Source of the DNA: Granulicella sibirica
GTDB lineage: Bacteria > Acidobacteriota > Terriglobia > Terriglobales > Acidobacteriaceae
Length of the DNA stretch: 64,000 nt
Reading direction: 5' to 3'
NCBI RefSeq assembly: GCF_004115155.1
Contig: NZ_RDSM01000001.1
Location: forward strand, 1,302,001-1,366,000
Under the pieces are notes generated by a model. The model was not told where the DNA came from. It worked only from the letters and a program-made list of their open reading frames with translations, and searched no databases. Positions 44,179-53,145 of this stretch are shown piece by piece. Position numbers and translations under genes: made by a program. The stretch's first letter is position 1, and every line of letters starts with the position of its first letter.

Positions 44179-45318
44179 ATGAACCTCTTCCGCAAAGCCG
44201 CCCTTACCACTCTTCTTCCTCTTGCCGCACTAGCGCAGTCTCCGCAGGCGAAGCAGGATGCCACGGTGCGCATCAACCAGATCCAGGTGATCGGCACGCA
44301 CAACAGCTATCACGCCGGGTTCGCGCCGAGCGAAGCGGCTTACATGAAGATGAAGAACCCGAAGGCCTTCGAGGCGCTCGACTACTCACACGCTCCGCTC
44401 GATCAGCAGCTTTCGAACGGCATTCACCAGATGGAAATAGACGTCTACGCCGATGCCAAGGGCGGACGCTTCGCGCATCCGGCCATCACGCAGATGGTGG
44501 CTGACGCCAAGCTCCCTGCCGATCCCGATCTCGACCCCAACCATGACTTCGACAAGCCCGGCTTCAAGGTGATGCACGTCGTCGGCATCGACCAGCGCAG
44601 CTCGTGCAAGACGTTGGTTGTCTGCCTCACCGTCGTCCACACGTGGTCCAAGGCTCACCCAAGCCACCTACCCATCTTCCTGCTCATCGAGACCAAATAC
44701 GACAAGCCAGCGGCCAAGCCACAGCCCTGGTCGGTATCCACCGAGCCCTTCACCCCTGCAGTCTTCGACGCGCTTGATGCCGAAATCCTCTCGGTCTTTC
44801 CGAAGGACGAGATCATCACGCCCGACCAGGTGCGCGGGACGCACGCCACGCTGCCCGAGGCCATCGCGGCCAAGGGTTGGCCGACGCTCGCCGAGGCGCG
44901 CGGCAAGGTCGTCTTCCTGATGGACCAGTCTTCGATGACGCCGGTCTACACGGAAGGTCATCCCGCACTTAAGGGCCGCATTCTCTTCACGAACGCCATT
45001 GCCGGTACTCCGGATGCGGCCTTCGTCGAGATGAACACCGGGACCAAGGCCGAGATTGATACGCTCGTGAAGCAGGGATACATCGTTCGCACACGGACCG
45101 ACGAGCCAACCGAGGCGGCGCGCACGAACAACACGGTGATGCGCGAACGGGCACTCTCGACCGGAGCACAGTTCCTCTCGACCGACTACCCGGCGAGTGA
45201 GGCTGCCCGTTGGGACGGGCACTACCATGTGGAGTTTCCGGGCGGTCGCACGGCGCGGTGCAATCCGTTAAACAAGCCCGCAGGCTGCCAGGATGATCTG
45301 CTCGAAGGCGCGAACTAA
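44179..45318 (+). CDS. Exported calcium-dependent phosphatidylinositol-specific phospholipase C-like protein (PF16670)
   Basis: Exported TIM-barrel phosphodiesterase of 379 residues with a signal peptide (KAALTTLLPLAALAQS). The first catalytic His is in VIGTHNSYHAGF (H41), followed by the metal-binding acid in HQMEIDVYADAKGG and the second His in FKVMHVVGID; PIFLLIETKYDKP supplies a further acidic residue. These match the bacterial calcium-dependent PI-PLC family. The ATG at 44179 follows CAGGAG. It is the last gene of a TonB receptor-phosphoesterase-phospholipase unit, and is closed by a strong terminator. Natural substrate unproven: phosphatidylinositol or another glycerophospholipid. Confidence 0.88.
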   Translation: MNLFRKAALTTLLPLAALAQSPQAKQDATVRINQIQVIGTHNSYHAGFAPSEAAYMKMKNPKAFEALDYSHAPLDQQLSNGIHQMEIDVYADAKGGRFAHPAITQMVADAKLPADPDLDPNHDFDKPGFKVMHVVGIDQRSSCKTLVVCLTVVHTWSKAHPSHLPIFLLIETKYDKPAAKPQPWSVSTEPFTPAVFDALDAEILSVFPKDEIITPDQVRGTHATLPEAIAAKGWPTLAEARGKVVFLMDQSSMTPVYTEGHPALKGRILFTNAIAGTPDAAFVEMNTGTKAEIDTLVKQGYIVRTRTDEPTEAARTNNTVMRERALSTGAQFLSTDYPASEAARWDGHYHVEFPGGRTARCNPLNKPAGCQDDLLEGAN

Positions 45319-45338
45319 CCCTCGCCTCTCAAACGAGG

Positions 45339-45377
45339 AAAAGCCCCACTCATCGGCAAACGATGGGTGGGGCTTTT
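45339..45377. terminator. Bidirectional Rho-independent terminator
   Basis: A 17-bp stem with one G-T wobble (AAAAGCCCCACTCATCG paired with CGATGGGTGGGGCTTTT) and a five-base loop GCAAA lies between two converging genes. The A-run on one side and T-run on the other allow it to end transcription from both the phospholipase operon and the NagX-like gene. Confidence 0.95.
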
Positions 45378-45394
45378 GATTGTTCGTTGAGATG

Positions 45395-46552
45395 TCAAAC
45401 CCGCAGGAACATCTTCTTCCTGTAGAGGATAAGGTTGGGAATAAAGCAGAGAGCGACGTAGGCGAGTGAGAAGAGCAGAGACCCGAAGGATGGGTCGACG
45501 ATGTGTTCGAAGAAGCCCGTGTAGGTGCATTGTTGCAGGCTCATCGTCCTGCCTCCGCATGAGACACGGATCGTGTCTATCAGCGCCGCGCCAAGCTCCG
45601 AAACCATGTACGCCGTGATGGCGTTCGAGCCGAAGATGATCATCGGGAGCATCCACTTGCCGCGCCACATCTTCACGTCGATGAGGCCATAGCAGATCGA
45701 GAGAAGCGTCAGCGTGCAGCCCGCGGCGAAGAGGACATACGAGCTTGTCCAGAGCTTCTTGTTGATAGGAAAGAAGACGTTCCAGATCTGCCCAAGGACG
45801 AGGCCGGCCACAGCGCCGCCGATGAGTCCCATCAGGTGCTGGCTCGCGGAGCGCTTCGTCTTGAGCCACAACGCTGTCAGCACGCCGAGGCATGCTGTTC
45901 CGAGCGCGGGTAGATCGCTGATCAGGCCTTCGGGGTCGCGGACGTGCTCGTACAAGCGTCCCGGCAGGAGCGACCGGTCGACGACGGCGACCCAGTTGCG
46001 ATCGGGATCGAGCAGGGGGATATCCCGCACAGGCAGGCCAAAGCCGGGGACCGGCACCCACCGCATGAGGATGTAATACGCGACGAGGGCAATCACCGTG
46101 GTCGCGATAAATGCCATCAGCTTGCGACTATAGCTGTAGAGATAGATCACCGACACCGCGAAGTAGCAGACCGCGATCCTCTGCAGCACACCATAGATGC
46201 GCCACGTCGACAGGTGGAAGAACGGGAAGCCGTTGACGATCAGCCCGAAGCAGAAGAGGATCACCGCGCGCTGCAGAGCGTGCAGAAGAAGATCCTTGCG
46301 CGCGGCACCCTTGGCGAGGCGTGCCTCGTTCGAGAAGACGACCGTGACACCCACCATGAAAAGGAATGACGGGAAGACCAGGTCGGTGAGCGTCCATCCA
46401 CTCCACGCGGCGTGCTTCAACTGGGAGTAGGCGTATTTTTCTGAGCCGGCGTCGTTCACGAGGATCATGAAGGCGATCACGATGCCGCGCATCACGTCGA
46501 GCGAGAGGATGCGTCCTGCCTTGTACTGCGGTGCGGTTGCGGAAAAATCCAT
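45395..46552 (-). CDS. NagX-like / heparan-alpha-glucosaminide N-acetyltransferase family membrane protein
   Basis: Polytopic inner-membrane protein of 385 residues with about ten hydrophobic segments. The family start RILSLDVMRGIVIAFMILVND and FPSFLFMVGVTVVFS match the HGSNAT/DUF5009 acyltransferase family, called NagX in bacterial chitin and GlcNAc gene sets; VLQRIAVCYF and LFAAGCTLTLLSICY continue the pattern. It is divergent from a GH20 hexosaminidase gene, which supports a role in amino-sugar metabolism, possibly transmembrane acetylation of glucosamine. Human HGSNAT uses a His acceptor in a loop; I could not assign the equivalent residue with confidence. Confidence 0.85.
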   Translation of the reverse strand: MDFSATAPQYKAGRILSLDVMRGIVIAFMILVNDAGSEKYAYSQLKHAAWSGWTLTDLVFPSFLFMVGVTVVFSNEARLAKGAARKDLLLHALQRAVILFCFGLIVNGFPFFHLSTWRIYGVLQRIAVCYFAVSVIYLYSYSRKLMAFIATTVIALVAYYILMRWVPVPGFGLPVRDIPLLDPDRNWVAVVDRSLLPGRLYEHVRDPEGLISDLPALGTACLGVLTALWLKTKRSASQHLMGLIGGAVAGLVLGQIWNVFFPINKKLWTSSYVLFAAGCTLTLLSICYGLIDVKMWRGKWMLPMIIFGSNAITAYMVSELGAALIDTIRVSCGGRTMSLQQCTYTGFFEHIVDPSFGSLLFSLAYVALCFIPNLILYRKKMFLRV

Positions 46553-46842
46553 AGGCGCGTTGGTCCTGTGCGTCGCTTTCGACAGTCGTTGCAGAGTGGA
46601 GAAGCCTGGCCCATCGCATGGCTTCCGATATGCGGCGGTGTGGCGAAAAGACTAACACGGAATACTTATCCTCTTCTCGGCCGGATGCCCTAGACGACGG
46701 GCGGGAACGAACGTTCTGCCACTCGTTTCGAACAATACCGGTGGCGCTTGGGCGGCCATCTGCGTATGCTCTGCACGATTCAAAGGAAGAATGCGACAAT
46801 TCACGCAAGAGGCGCGTCGCTCTCCGACGAAGATGGCGCGAC

Positions 46843-48897
46843 GTGACGAAAGGCGGCAAGACATTGGCGAAGGCAGTTCGAAGTGCATTGGTCGTGAGCG
46901 CGATGGCGATTCTGAGTGCGATGGGCGGAGCCCAGCAGTTTCATAACACCCTGATGCCGCAACCGGCGTCTCTCGCTGCAGGCTCCGGCTCACTGGCACT
47001 CGCGTCGACCTTTGCCGTCGAGACACCCGGCTCGCACGACCCGCGCCTCGATGACGCTATCGCACGCGCCACGCGGCGTGTTGAGAACGCGACCGGCCTC
47101 CCGCATGCCGGTACGGGTGTCACTCCGCAGACGAAACTCATCGTGAAGGTCACGGCACCCGGCGGAGTTGTCCAAACGCTTGGAGAGGATGAGTCCTACT
47201 CGCTGAAGATCACCTCTTCGTCAGCCGAGATCGACGCTCCCACCGACCTCGGCGCGATGCACGGGCTCGAGACGCTGATCCAGCTCATCCAGACCACGCC
47301 CGATGGCTACACCCTCCCGCAGGTCACCATCGAGGACACCCCACGCTTCCGGTGGCGCGGCCTCATGATCGACTGCGGACGCCACTTCGAACCCGTTGCC
47401 GTGATCAAGCGCACGCTCGACGGCATGGCCGCCGTGAAGCTCAATGTCTTCCACTGGCACCTCACCGAAGACCAGGGCTTCCGCATGGAGAGCAAGCTCT
47501 ATCCGAAGCTGACGGCTCTCGGATCGGACGGCAATTTCTACACGCAGGAGGAGGCCCGGGACGTCGTTGCCTATGCCCGAGCGCGCGGCATTCGCGTCGT
47601 GCCCGAGTTCGAGATGCCCGGCCACAGCGTGGCGTGGCTGATGGCCTATCCGGAGCTCGCGAGCGGCTCAAATCCTGCCAGTATCCGCCGCGAGTTCGGC
47701 GTCTCCGAGTTCGCGATCGACCCCACGCGCGACGAGACCTACACCTTCATCGACAAGTTCCTCGGCGAAATGGCGACGATCTTCCCCGACGCCTACATCC
47801 ACATCGGTGGCGACGAATCGCCGGCGCCCGACTGGAAGAAGAACCCGCGCATCATCGCCTTTATGAAAGCGCATGACCTGAAGGACAACGACGCGCTCCA
47901 GGCCTACTTCAACTCGCGCGTTCTCAAGACCATCGAACGTCTGCACAAGCACATGGTCGGCTGGGACGAGATCCTGACGCCCGGGCTTCCGAAGGACGTC
48001 GTTGTGCAGTCGTGGCGCGGGATTGAGTCGCTCTCGAAAGGCGCGAAGCTGGGCTATAAGGGCGTTCTTTCGGCGCCGTACTATCTCGACGGCATGAAGC
48101 CTGCCGGGGTTCACTATCTCGCCGACCCCCTGCCCTCGAGCTCGGATCTCACGCCCGATCAACGGAAGCTCATCCTCGGCGGCGAGGTCTGCATGTGGGG
48201 CGAGCAGCTTAACGCGCGCACTATCGACTCGCGCATCTGGCCCCGCACCGCGGCCATCGCCGAACGGTTCTGGTCGCCGGAGAATGTGCGGGACGTCGAC
48301 GATATGTACCGCCGGCTCGCGATCGTGTCGGTTGAGCTAGAGACGCTTGGGCTGACCCATCTCCAGTCCGGAGATGCCGGTCTTCGCGACCTCACCGGAA
48401 GCCAGCACATCGACGTACTGCGGACCTTCGCCTCGGTCGTCGAGCCGGTGTCGTTTGGAGAGCGCTACAAGGCGCAGCGCACCAACCAGCTCACCGCGCT
48501 CGATCGCTTCGTCGACTCTGTCCGGCCTGATCCCCCGTTGCGGTATACGGTGGAGTTCCTGACGAAGCGCTTCCTCGCCAACCCCACCTCCGACACCGAG
48601 GACCGGACCCACCTCGACGCCATCTTTACACGGGCGGCGGCCGCGGCGCCTGAAGCGAAGATCGATATGCAGGCCTCGCCAAGGATGGCCGATGTTGCTC
48701 CGCGCGCCGACCAGCTTGTGCTGCTTTCGCAGACGGCCAAGGAGGCCCTGGGCTATCTTGCGGCCGGTAACAAGGCTCCTGCGGGATGGAAAGCCAGGAG
48801 CATGGCGCAGATCGACGACGCGAAAAAGCCGGTCGCCATCATCCGCTTCACCTTCATCGCGCCCCTGACGGATCTCATCAACGCGGTCTCTGAGTAA
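46843..48897 (+). CDS. Exported beta-N-acetylhexosaminidase (GH20)
   Basis: Retaining exo-hexosaminidase releasing terminal GlcNAc or GalNAc. A signal peptide (VRSALVVSAMAILSAMGGAQ) precedes the N-terminal GH20b domain (LMPQPASLAAGSGSL). The catalytic domain shows PRFRWRGLMIDCGRHF, KLNVFHWHLTEDQGFRMESK, and the diagnostic Asp-Glu pair in YIHIGGDESPAPDW; VVQSWRG and WPRTAAIAERFWS follow. The open frame reaches back to 46618, but the region before the signal peptide is Arg-rich junk; a GTG at 46843 or TTG at 46864 (AAAGG upstream) is the likely start. Works with NagX across the divergent promoter and with the NagA/NagB route elsewhere in the window. Confidence 0.92.
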   Translation: MTKGGKTLAKAVRSALVVSAMAILSAMGGAQQFHNTLMPQPASLAAGSGSLALASTFAVETPGSHDPRLDDAIARATRRVENATGLPHAGTGVTPQTKLIVKVTAPGGVVQTLGEDESYSLKITSSSAEIDAPTDLGAMHGLETLIQLIQTTPDGYTLPQVTIEDTPRFRWRGLMIDCGRHFEPVAVIKRTLDGMAAVKLNVFHWHLTEDQGFRMESKLYPKLTALGSDGNFYTQEEARDVVAYARARGIRVVPEFEMPGHSVAWLMAYPELASGSNPASIRREFGVSEFAIDPTRDETYTFIDKFLGEMATIFPDAYIHIGGDESPAPDWKKNPRIIAFMKAHDLKDNDALQAYFNSRVLKTIERLHKHMVGWDEILTPGLPKDVVVQSWRGIESLSKGAKLGYKGVLSAPYYLDGMKPAGVHYLADPLPSSSDLTPDQRKLILGGEVCMWGEQLNARTIDSRIWPRTAAIAERFWSPENVRDVDDMYRRLAIVSVELETLGLTHLQSGDAGLRDLTGSQHIDVLRTFASVVEPVSFGERYKAQRTNQLTALDRFVDSVRPDPPLRYTVEFLTKRFLANPTSDTEDRTHLDAIFTRAAAAAPEAKIDMQASPRMADVAPRADQLVLLSQTAKEALGYLAAGNKAPAGWKARSMAQIDDAKKPVAIIRFTFIAPLTDLINAVSE

Positions 48898-48963
48898 ATC
48901 AGAGCCTCGCGCTCCATGGAACGATGCGTGACTATGGAGCGCGAGGTGGCCGCATGCGAGAGG

Positions 48964-50043
48964 CTAGTTGGTGGGAACGCCGGCAGGCAGAGGCGCACTC
49001 CGGTTCTTCAACCACTCCATCGAGATCGTCTTTTGGCTTGCGTTCACAGTCTTATCGTCGACGCCCGGCATGAAGATCTGGAGTCCCGCCTGCGGGGTCA
49101 TGCGGGTGTAGCCGTTCACCAGTTGCTCCTGGTAATTCACGAGATCAAGATCGAACCACGGCTCCTGTGATGCGTCGATCATGGTCAGGTCCACATTGCG
49201 CATCGTCAGCTTGCCAAAATCGACCGTTCCCCCGGTAAGCATCAGGAAGTTGTGCCATTGCGAGAGCTTCGTCTCGTCGTTCTTGGCTCCGCCGTAGATC
49301 ACTTCGAGGTCGGGGCCATTCACCTCGACCGAGGTGATGGGACCGCGAATATGCGGAGGCGGCAGGAGCTTTTCGGTATCGAACAGAATGTCGTTATCCA
49401 CCACCTGCACCCCTGGGACATTTGTCGCATGGACAAGGTCCGAAAGCTCCAGGTGAAAGCCTCCGAGCAGACCCTTCAGGGGAATCTTCAGAACATCGAT
49501 CTTCGTCACATGGAAACGGACGCGACCGTCCGAGGTTGGAGCCAGCGTCCCGTCCAACTCGACGGATAGCGGCAAGATCTTATGGACCGTTCCGTGAAGC
49601 TTGATCTGGTCGCCGTTCGGCTGGATGGAGATGTTCTTCATCGGAGCGTCCTTCGGCGCGTTCGCGTTTAGAAATGCGCTCACATCGCCGATGTTGGCGT
49701 GGATGACGCCCTTGTCAATGCGCAGAACGAAGCTTTCCGGATCGTCGAATGAGGGGATGACGCTCTTGCGTGACCGCAGCATCTGTCCCCGAATCCAGCG
49801 GACGTAGACGCGAAAAGCCGGGCCCTGCCGGAGCCTCAGGTTGTGCGCATACAGTACCGTGGCGTCTCGATCCTCTTCAGCGGTTGGGTCAGCTCCTGAG
49901 GCCGTCTGAGCGGCCGCACTGCCTAAAGCTGAGACGACCGAAGTTGGCGCCGTCCGCCGCTTGTACGCAACGATGCCGATGCCGCAGAGCAGAACACCAG
50001 CCGCGGTCGCGACGACGACAAGTCTCTTTCTTGGGAGGATCAC
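48964..50043 (-). CDS. Membrane-anchored periplasmic protein of unknown function
   Basis: I do not recognise this 359-residue protein with certainty. It starts with a basic stretch and one membrane helix (LVVVATAAGVLLCGIGIVAY), so the rest should be periplasmic. The body is beta-rich, with repeated segments such as GVIHANIGDVSAFLN, NGDQIKLHGTVHKILPLSVELDGTLAPTSDGRVRFHVTKIDVLKIPLKGLLG, parts of which recall LmeA/DUF2993- or AsmA-like lipid-handling folds; that resemblance is weak and by eye. It is convergent with the GH20 gene and divergent from the diguanylate cyclase gene. ATG at 50043 follows AGGA. Confidence 0.75.
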   Translation of the reverse strand: MILPRKRLVVVATAAGVLLCGIGIVAYKRRTAPTSVVSALGSAAAQTASGADPTAEEDRDATVLYAHNLRLRQGPAFRVYVRWIRGQMLRSRKSVIPSFDDPESFVLRIDKGVIHANIGDVSAFLNANAPKDAPMKNISIQPNGDQIKLHGTVHKILPLSVELDGTLAPTSDGRVRFHVTKIDVLKIPLKGLLGGFHLELSDLVHATNVPGVQVVDNDILFDTEKLLPPPHIRGPITSVEVNGPDLEVIYGGAKNDETKLSQWHNFLMLTGGTVDFGKLTMRNVDLTMIDASQEPWFDLDLVNYQEQLVNGYTRMTPQAGLQIFMPGVDDKTVNASQKTISMEWLKNRSAPLPAGVPTN

Positions 50044-50264
50044 AGGCTTATTCTAGATGGCGCCCACTTGAACATCCCCAATTCGTTCGGTCCGAAAATG
50101 GTTCAACCCTGCCGAAGCTCGTTTAGGATGCGGTATACGGCAAACTGAGTCCCAAATAGCCGCGCGGATATTTCGTCCTCGTAGAGCCTCTACCGCTGCG
50201 TCCGCAGTGCCGATAGTTTGCAGATGCATTCGTTTGTCGGAATCCAAGGGAGTAACTAGCTGCC

Positions 50265-51434
50265 GTGGGCATTCATACCCTGCACGTCGAACACGTCATG
50301 CTCCTGGCCGTCTATACGCTGCTTACAGTGGCCAATTCATGGCTCTATAAGGGGACCAAAGGGATTCACTGGTTCTCGCTGTATAGCTTCTCAGCACTCC
50401 TCGGTGCTCTCTCCGTGGCACTGCGTGGAGACATTCCTGACTTCATCTCCATCGTCATCGGTAATCTCTTCGTCGTTGCCGGCTACTTTTTCTTCTTTCT
50501 TTCTCTCTCCGAGCTCTTCGGAAGAAGCCGTCTCCGGCTCTATCTTCAGGGCATTCTGCTTTTCGGCGCGATCGTCACGATGGTCGAATGGGGCTCCATT
50601 CATCCCAACACCAGGACACGGCTGATCGCCTACAGCGTCGTCCTCGGGCTGCAACAAGCACACATCGCGTTTGTCATCTCTCGTCGCCAGACAGCCATCC
50701 TCAGAACCGCGGGGGCTCCAGTGGCGATGATGCTCGGGCTCCTGGCGCTGACGAACCTCGTCCGCATCGTTGGTGTCTACCACTACGGCGCGCCCTCGGA
50801 TTACCTCAAAGCCGGCGCGTTCCTGGGTTGGATCGTCATCATTACCTCCTGCCTGCAATGCGGCGCGATGGTTGGCTATGTTTGGATGACCGCTGCTCTC
50901 CTTCGCAACGATCTTCAGGTCCAGGCGTCGACCGATCCGCTCACCGGCCTTCTAAATCGCCGCGCCATCGAGCGGGAGGCCGAGCCTATGCTGACAAACT
51001 GCCGGCAACTCTCCGCCCCCGCCTGCGCCATTCTCATCGATCTCGATGGATTCAAGCAGATCAATGATCGCTTCGGCCATGCATGCGGTGACACAACCTT
51101 AACCGAGGTTGCAGCCTGCCTTCAACGCGAAATGCGCAAGACCGACCTGCTCGCTCGCCTGGGTGGTGACGAGTTTGCCATCCTGCTGCCATACACCCCA
51201 TTAGAAGCCGCTGCCGAGATTGCGGAGCGTCTCCGTCACGCGGTGGACATCCTGAAGATTCCGTGTGGGGAGGACGGGTCTGGGTATACCGGCGTTACGG
51301 CGAGCTTTGGCATCGCAGAAACCGAGCCAACGACCCGCACCTGGGAGCAGCTCGCGATGAGTTGCGACGAGGCGCTCTATGTCGCGAAACGGGCCGGAGG
51401 GAACCGGGCGCTTCCGGCTGAGCAGTTCGCCTAG
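50265..51434 (+). CDS. Membrane diguanylate cyclase (GGDEF domain)
   Basis: Makes the second messenger cyclic di-GMP. The N-terminal half (about 1-215) has six or more membrane helices with no named sensor family. The C-terminal GGDEF domain is complete: DPLTGLLNRRAIE, CAILIDLDGFKQINDRFGHACGD, and the active-site motif RLGGDEFAILLPY. An RxxD product-inhibition site lies five residues before GGDEF (RKTDLLARLGGDEF), so feedback inhibition is expected. The start is a GTG at 50265 with AAGGGAG about 12 bases upstream. The formylglycine-generating enzyme gene follows after about 75 bases. Confidence 0.94.
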   Translation: MGIHTLHVEHVMLLAVYTLLTVANSWLYKGTKGIHWFSLYSFSALLGALSVALRGDIPDFISIVIGNLFVVAGYFFFFLSLSELFGRSRLRLYLQGILLFGAIVTMVEWGSIHPNTRTRLIAYSVVLGLQQAHIAFVISRRQTAILRTAGAPVAMMLGLLALTNLVRIVGVYHYGAPSDYLKAGAFLGWIVIITSCLQCGAMVGYVWMTAALLRNDLQVQASTDPLTGLLNRRAIEREAEPMLTNCRQLSAPACAILIDLDGFKQINDRFGHACGDTTLTEVAACLQREMRKTDLLARLGGDEFAILLPYTPLEAAAEIAERLRHAVDILKIPCGEDGSGYTGVTASFGIAETEPTTRTWEQLAMSCDEALYVAKRAGGNRALPAEQFA

Positions 51435-51510
51435 ACCGGGTGCTGGACCTTATCCTGAAAGAGTGCAGGAAGCGGCATTCGCCGCCTCGCATGACTCTCA
51501 GGAGCACCCG

Positions 51511-52500
51511 ATGTCAATCGAAGTTCCGGCGACTGGCCCGGTAAAATCCGCTTGCTGCTCTCCCGCCGCTCACCGCGACTCCGCATCCGAGCCAGTTAGG
51601 CTGCACCCCTCGGAAAGCAAGCCGGACACGGCCCGGACTTCCGTCTATCTTCCGGCTGCGACGTTTCTTATGGGAACCGACTACAAGGATGCGTTCTCCG
51701 CGGATGGAGAAGGTCCCATCCGACCCGTCAAGCTGGACGCCTACGAAATCGATACCTACCCGGTTACAAATCGCGACTTCGCTGCCTTCATCAGGGACAC
51801 GGGGTACAAAACCGAAGCGGAGCGCTTCGGCTGGTCGTTCGTCTTCTACGCGCACATCGACCCGCAGCGCTTCGACGAACTCGTCCAGGATACCGTCGCC
51901 GCCGCCCCATGGTGGTGCATGGTTCCCGGAGCCACGTGGGACAAACCCGAAGGCCCGGGGTCAAACGTTGACGCACGGGCGAACTACCCCGTCGTCCATG
52001 TCTCCTGGAACGACGCTGCCGCCTACGTGGCATGGGCTGGCCGATCGCTGCCTACCGAAGCACAATGGGAGTATGCTGCGCGTGGAGGCCTCGAGCAGAA
52101 ACTCTACCCGTGGGGGGATGAGCTAACCCCGGACGGCATGCACCTGTGCAATATCTGGCAGGGGAGCTTTCCGCGCGAGGATCTTGGTGAGGACGGATAT
52201 GCCGGAAGCTCACCCGTCGACGCCTTTCCTCCGAATGGCCACGGTCTCTACTCGATCACGGGAAACGTCTGGGAGTGGTGCTCCGATTGGTTCACCCCAG
52301 CTCGCGCGAAGCTCTCTCCCACTGGTGAGGCTCTGCACCACCCCACCGGTCCGGCAGACGGCCAGGCCCGCGTGATGAAGGGTGGCTCGTTCCTGTGCCA
52401 CGCCTCCTATTGCAATCGCTATCGGGTCGCCGCGCGCACCTCGAACACGCCTGACAGCTCCGCCTCGAACGTAGGCTTTCGTTGCGCCCGCAAACTCTGA
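51511..52500 (+). CDS. Formylglycine-generating enzyme (sulfatase-activating FGE/SUMF1 family)
   Basis: Oxidises the active-site Cys of sulfatases to formylglycine. The domain spans most of the 329 residues: FLMGTDYKDAFSADGEGPIRPV, YEIDTYPVTNRDFAAFI, YPVVHVSWNDAAAYVAWAG, LPTEAQWEYAARGG, YPWGDEL, TGNVWEWCSDWF. Both catalytic cysteines of the aerobic FGE mechanism are kept in SFLCHASYCNRYR (C296 and C301), and the tail TSNTPDSSASNVGFRCA closely resembles the human enzyme, so this is a true FGE rather than a general SUMF1-fold protein. ATG at 51511 follows CAGGAG. No sulfatase gene is in the window; its clients must be elsewhere. Confidence 0.92.
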   Translation: MSIEVPATGPVKSACCSPAAHRDSASEPVRLHPSESKPDTARTSVYLPAATFLMGTDYKDAFSADGEGPIRPVKLDAYEIDTYPVTNRDFAAFIRDTGYKTEAERFGWSFVFYAHIDPQRFDELVQDTVAAAPWWCMVPGATWDKPEGPGSNVDARANYPVVHVSWNDAAAYVAWAGRSLPTEAQWEYAARGGLEQKLYPWGDELTPDGMHLCNIWQGSFPREDLGEDGYAGSSPVDAFPPNGHGLYSITGNVWEWCSDWFTPARAKLSPTGEALHHPTGPADGQARVMKGGSFLCHASYCNRYRVAARTSNTPDSSASNVGFRCARKL

Positions 52501-52514
52501 GCGCTCCACTAGGC

Positions 52515-52575
52515 AAAAAGAAGAGGCGCCTGCCTGACCCACACGGGATCGAGCAAGCGCCTCTCGTTCTTTTTG
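52515..52575. terminator. Bidirectional terminator between FGE and rplI
   Basis: The stem GAGGCGC (52523-52529)/GCGCCTC (52557-52563) is flanked by AAAAAGAA on the left and TCGTTCTTTTT on the right, so it can stop transcription from both converging genes. The loop is about 27 bases, longer than ideal. Confidence 0.75.
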
Positions 52576-52588
52576 AAGCGACAGAGAC

Positions 52589-53062
52589 TTAAGCGGAAGC
52601 CGTTTGAGTCTCGACCGGGCGGTCGCCCGACACGGTGACCTTGACATGCGAGGTCACATCGCGGTGCAGCTTGATTGGCACATGGAACTCACCGATCGTC
52701 TTAAGCGGCTCTTCGAGCGAGATCTTGCGACGATCGATCGTGAAGCCCTTCTCCTCGAGCTGGTGCGCGATGTCGCTCGACGTTACCGAACCGAAGAGAT
52801 GATCGTTATCGCCAACCTTGCGCTCGAACGAAAGTTCGACGGAGGAAAGCTTGGTCGCGAGATCCTCGGCCACAACCTTTTCCTTCGCCAGTTTACGAAT
52901 CGCCGAGCCCTTCATCTGCTCGATCACGGCCTTGTTGGCGGCGTTCGCGACGATCGCGAGCTTGCCGGGCAACAGGTAGTTCCGTCCATAGCCATCCGCA
53001 ACCTTGACAACATCGCCACGGTGCCCAAGCTTATTGACGTCCTCTTTCAGAATCACTTCCAT
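52589..53062 (-). CDS. rplI: 50S ribosomal protein L9
   Basis: Binds 23S rRNA through its N-terminal domain and extends from the ribosome by a long helix. The signature N-terminus is MEVILKEDVNKLGHRGDVVKVADGYGRNYLLP; the C-terminal domain contains GSVTSSDIAHQLEEKGFTIDRRKI and GEFHVPIKLHRDV. 157 residues, normal length. Third gene of the rpsF-rpsR-rplI unit; unlike many bacteria, neither ssb nor dnaB lies in or just after it. Confidence 0.97.
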   Translation of the reverse strand: MEVILKEDVNKLGHRGDVVKVADGYGRNYLLPGKLAIVANAANKAVIEQMKGSAIRKLAKEKVVAEDLATKLSSVELSFERKVGDNDHLFGSVTSSDIAHQLEEKGFTIDRRKISLEEPLKTIGEFHVPIKLHRDVTSHVKVTVSGDRPVETQTASA

Positions 53063-53145
53063 GACAATTCTCCGATTCCCTTAGGAATGTGGGAGCGGTC
53101 GCGGCACTGCCGCCGTCCGCTCCCAATTAGGCCAGTCCGGCCAGG

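Noticed and set aside
45355..45366. GCAAACGATGGG resembling the LacI-type operator at 29762
   Set aside because: It is the loop and right arm of the terminator stem and lacks the second half-site.
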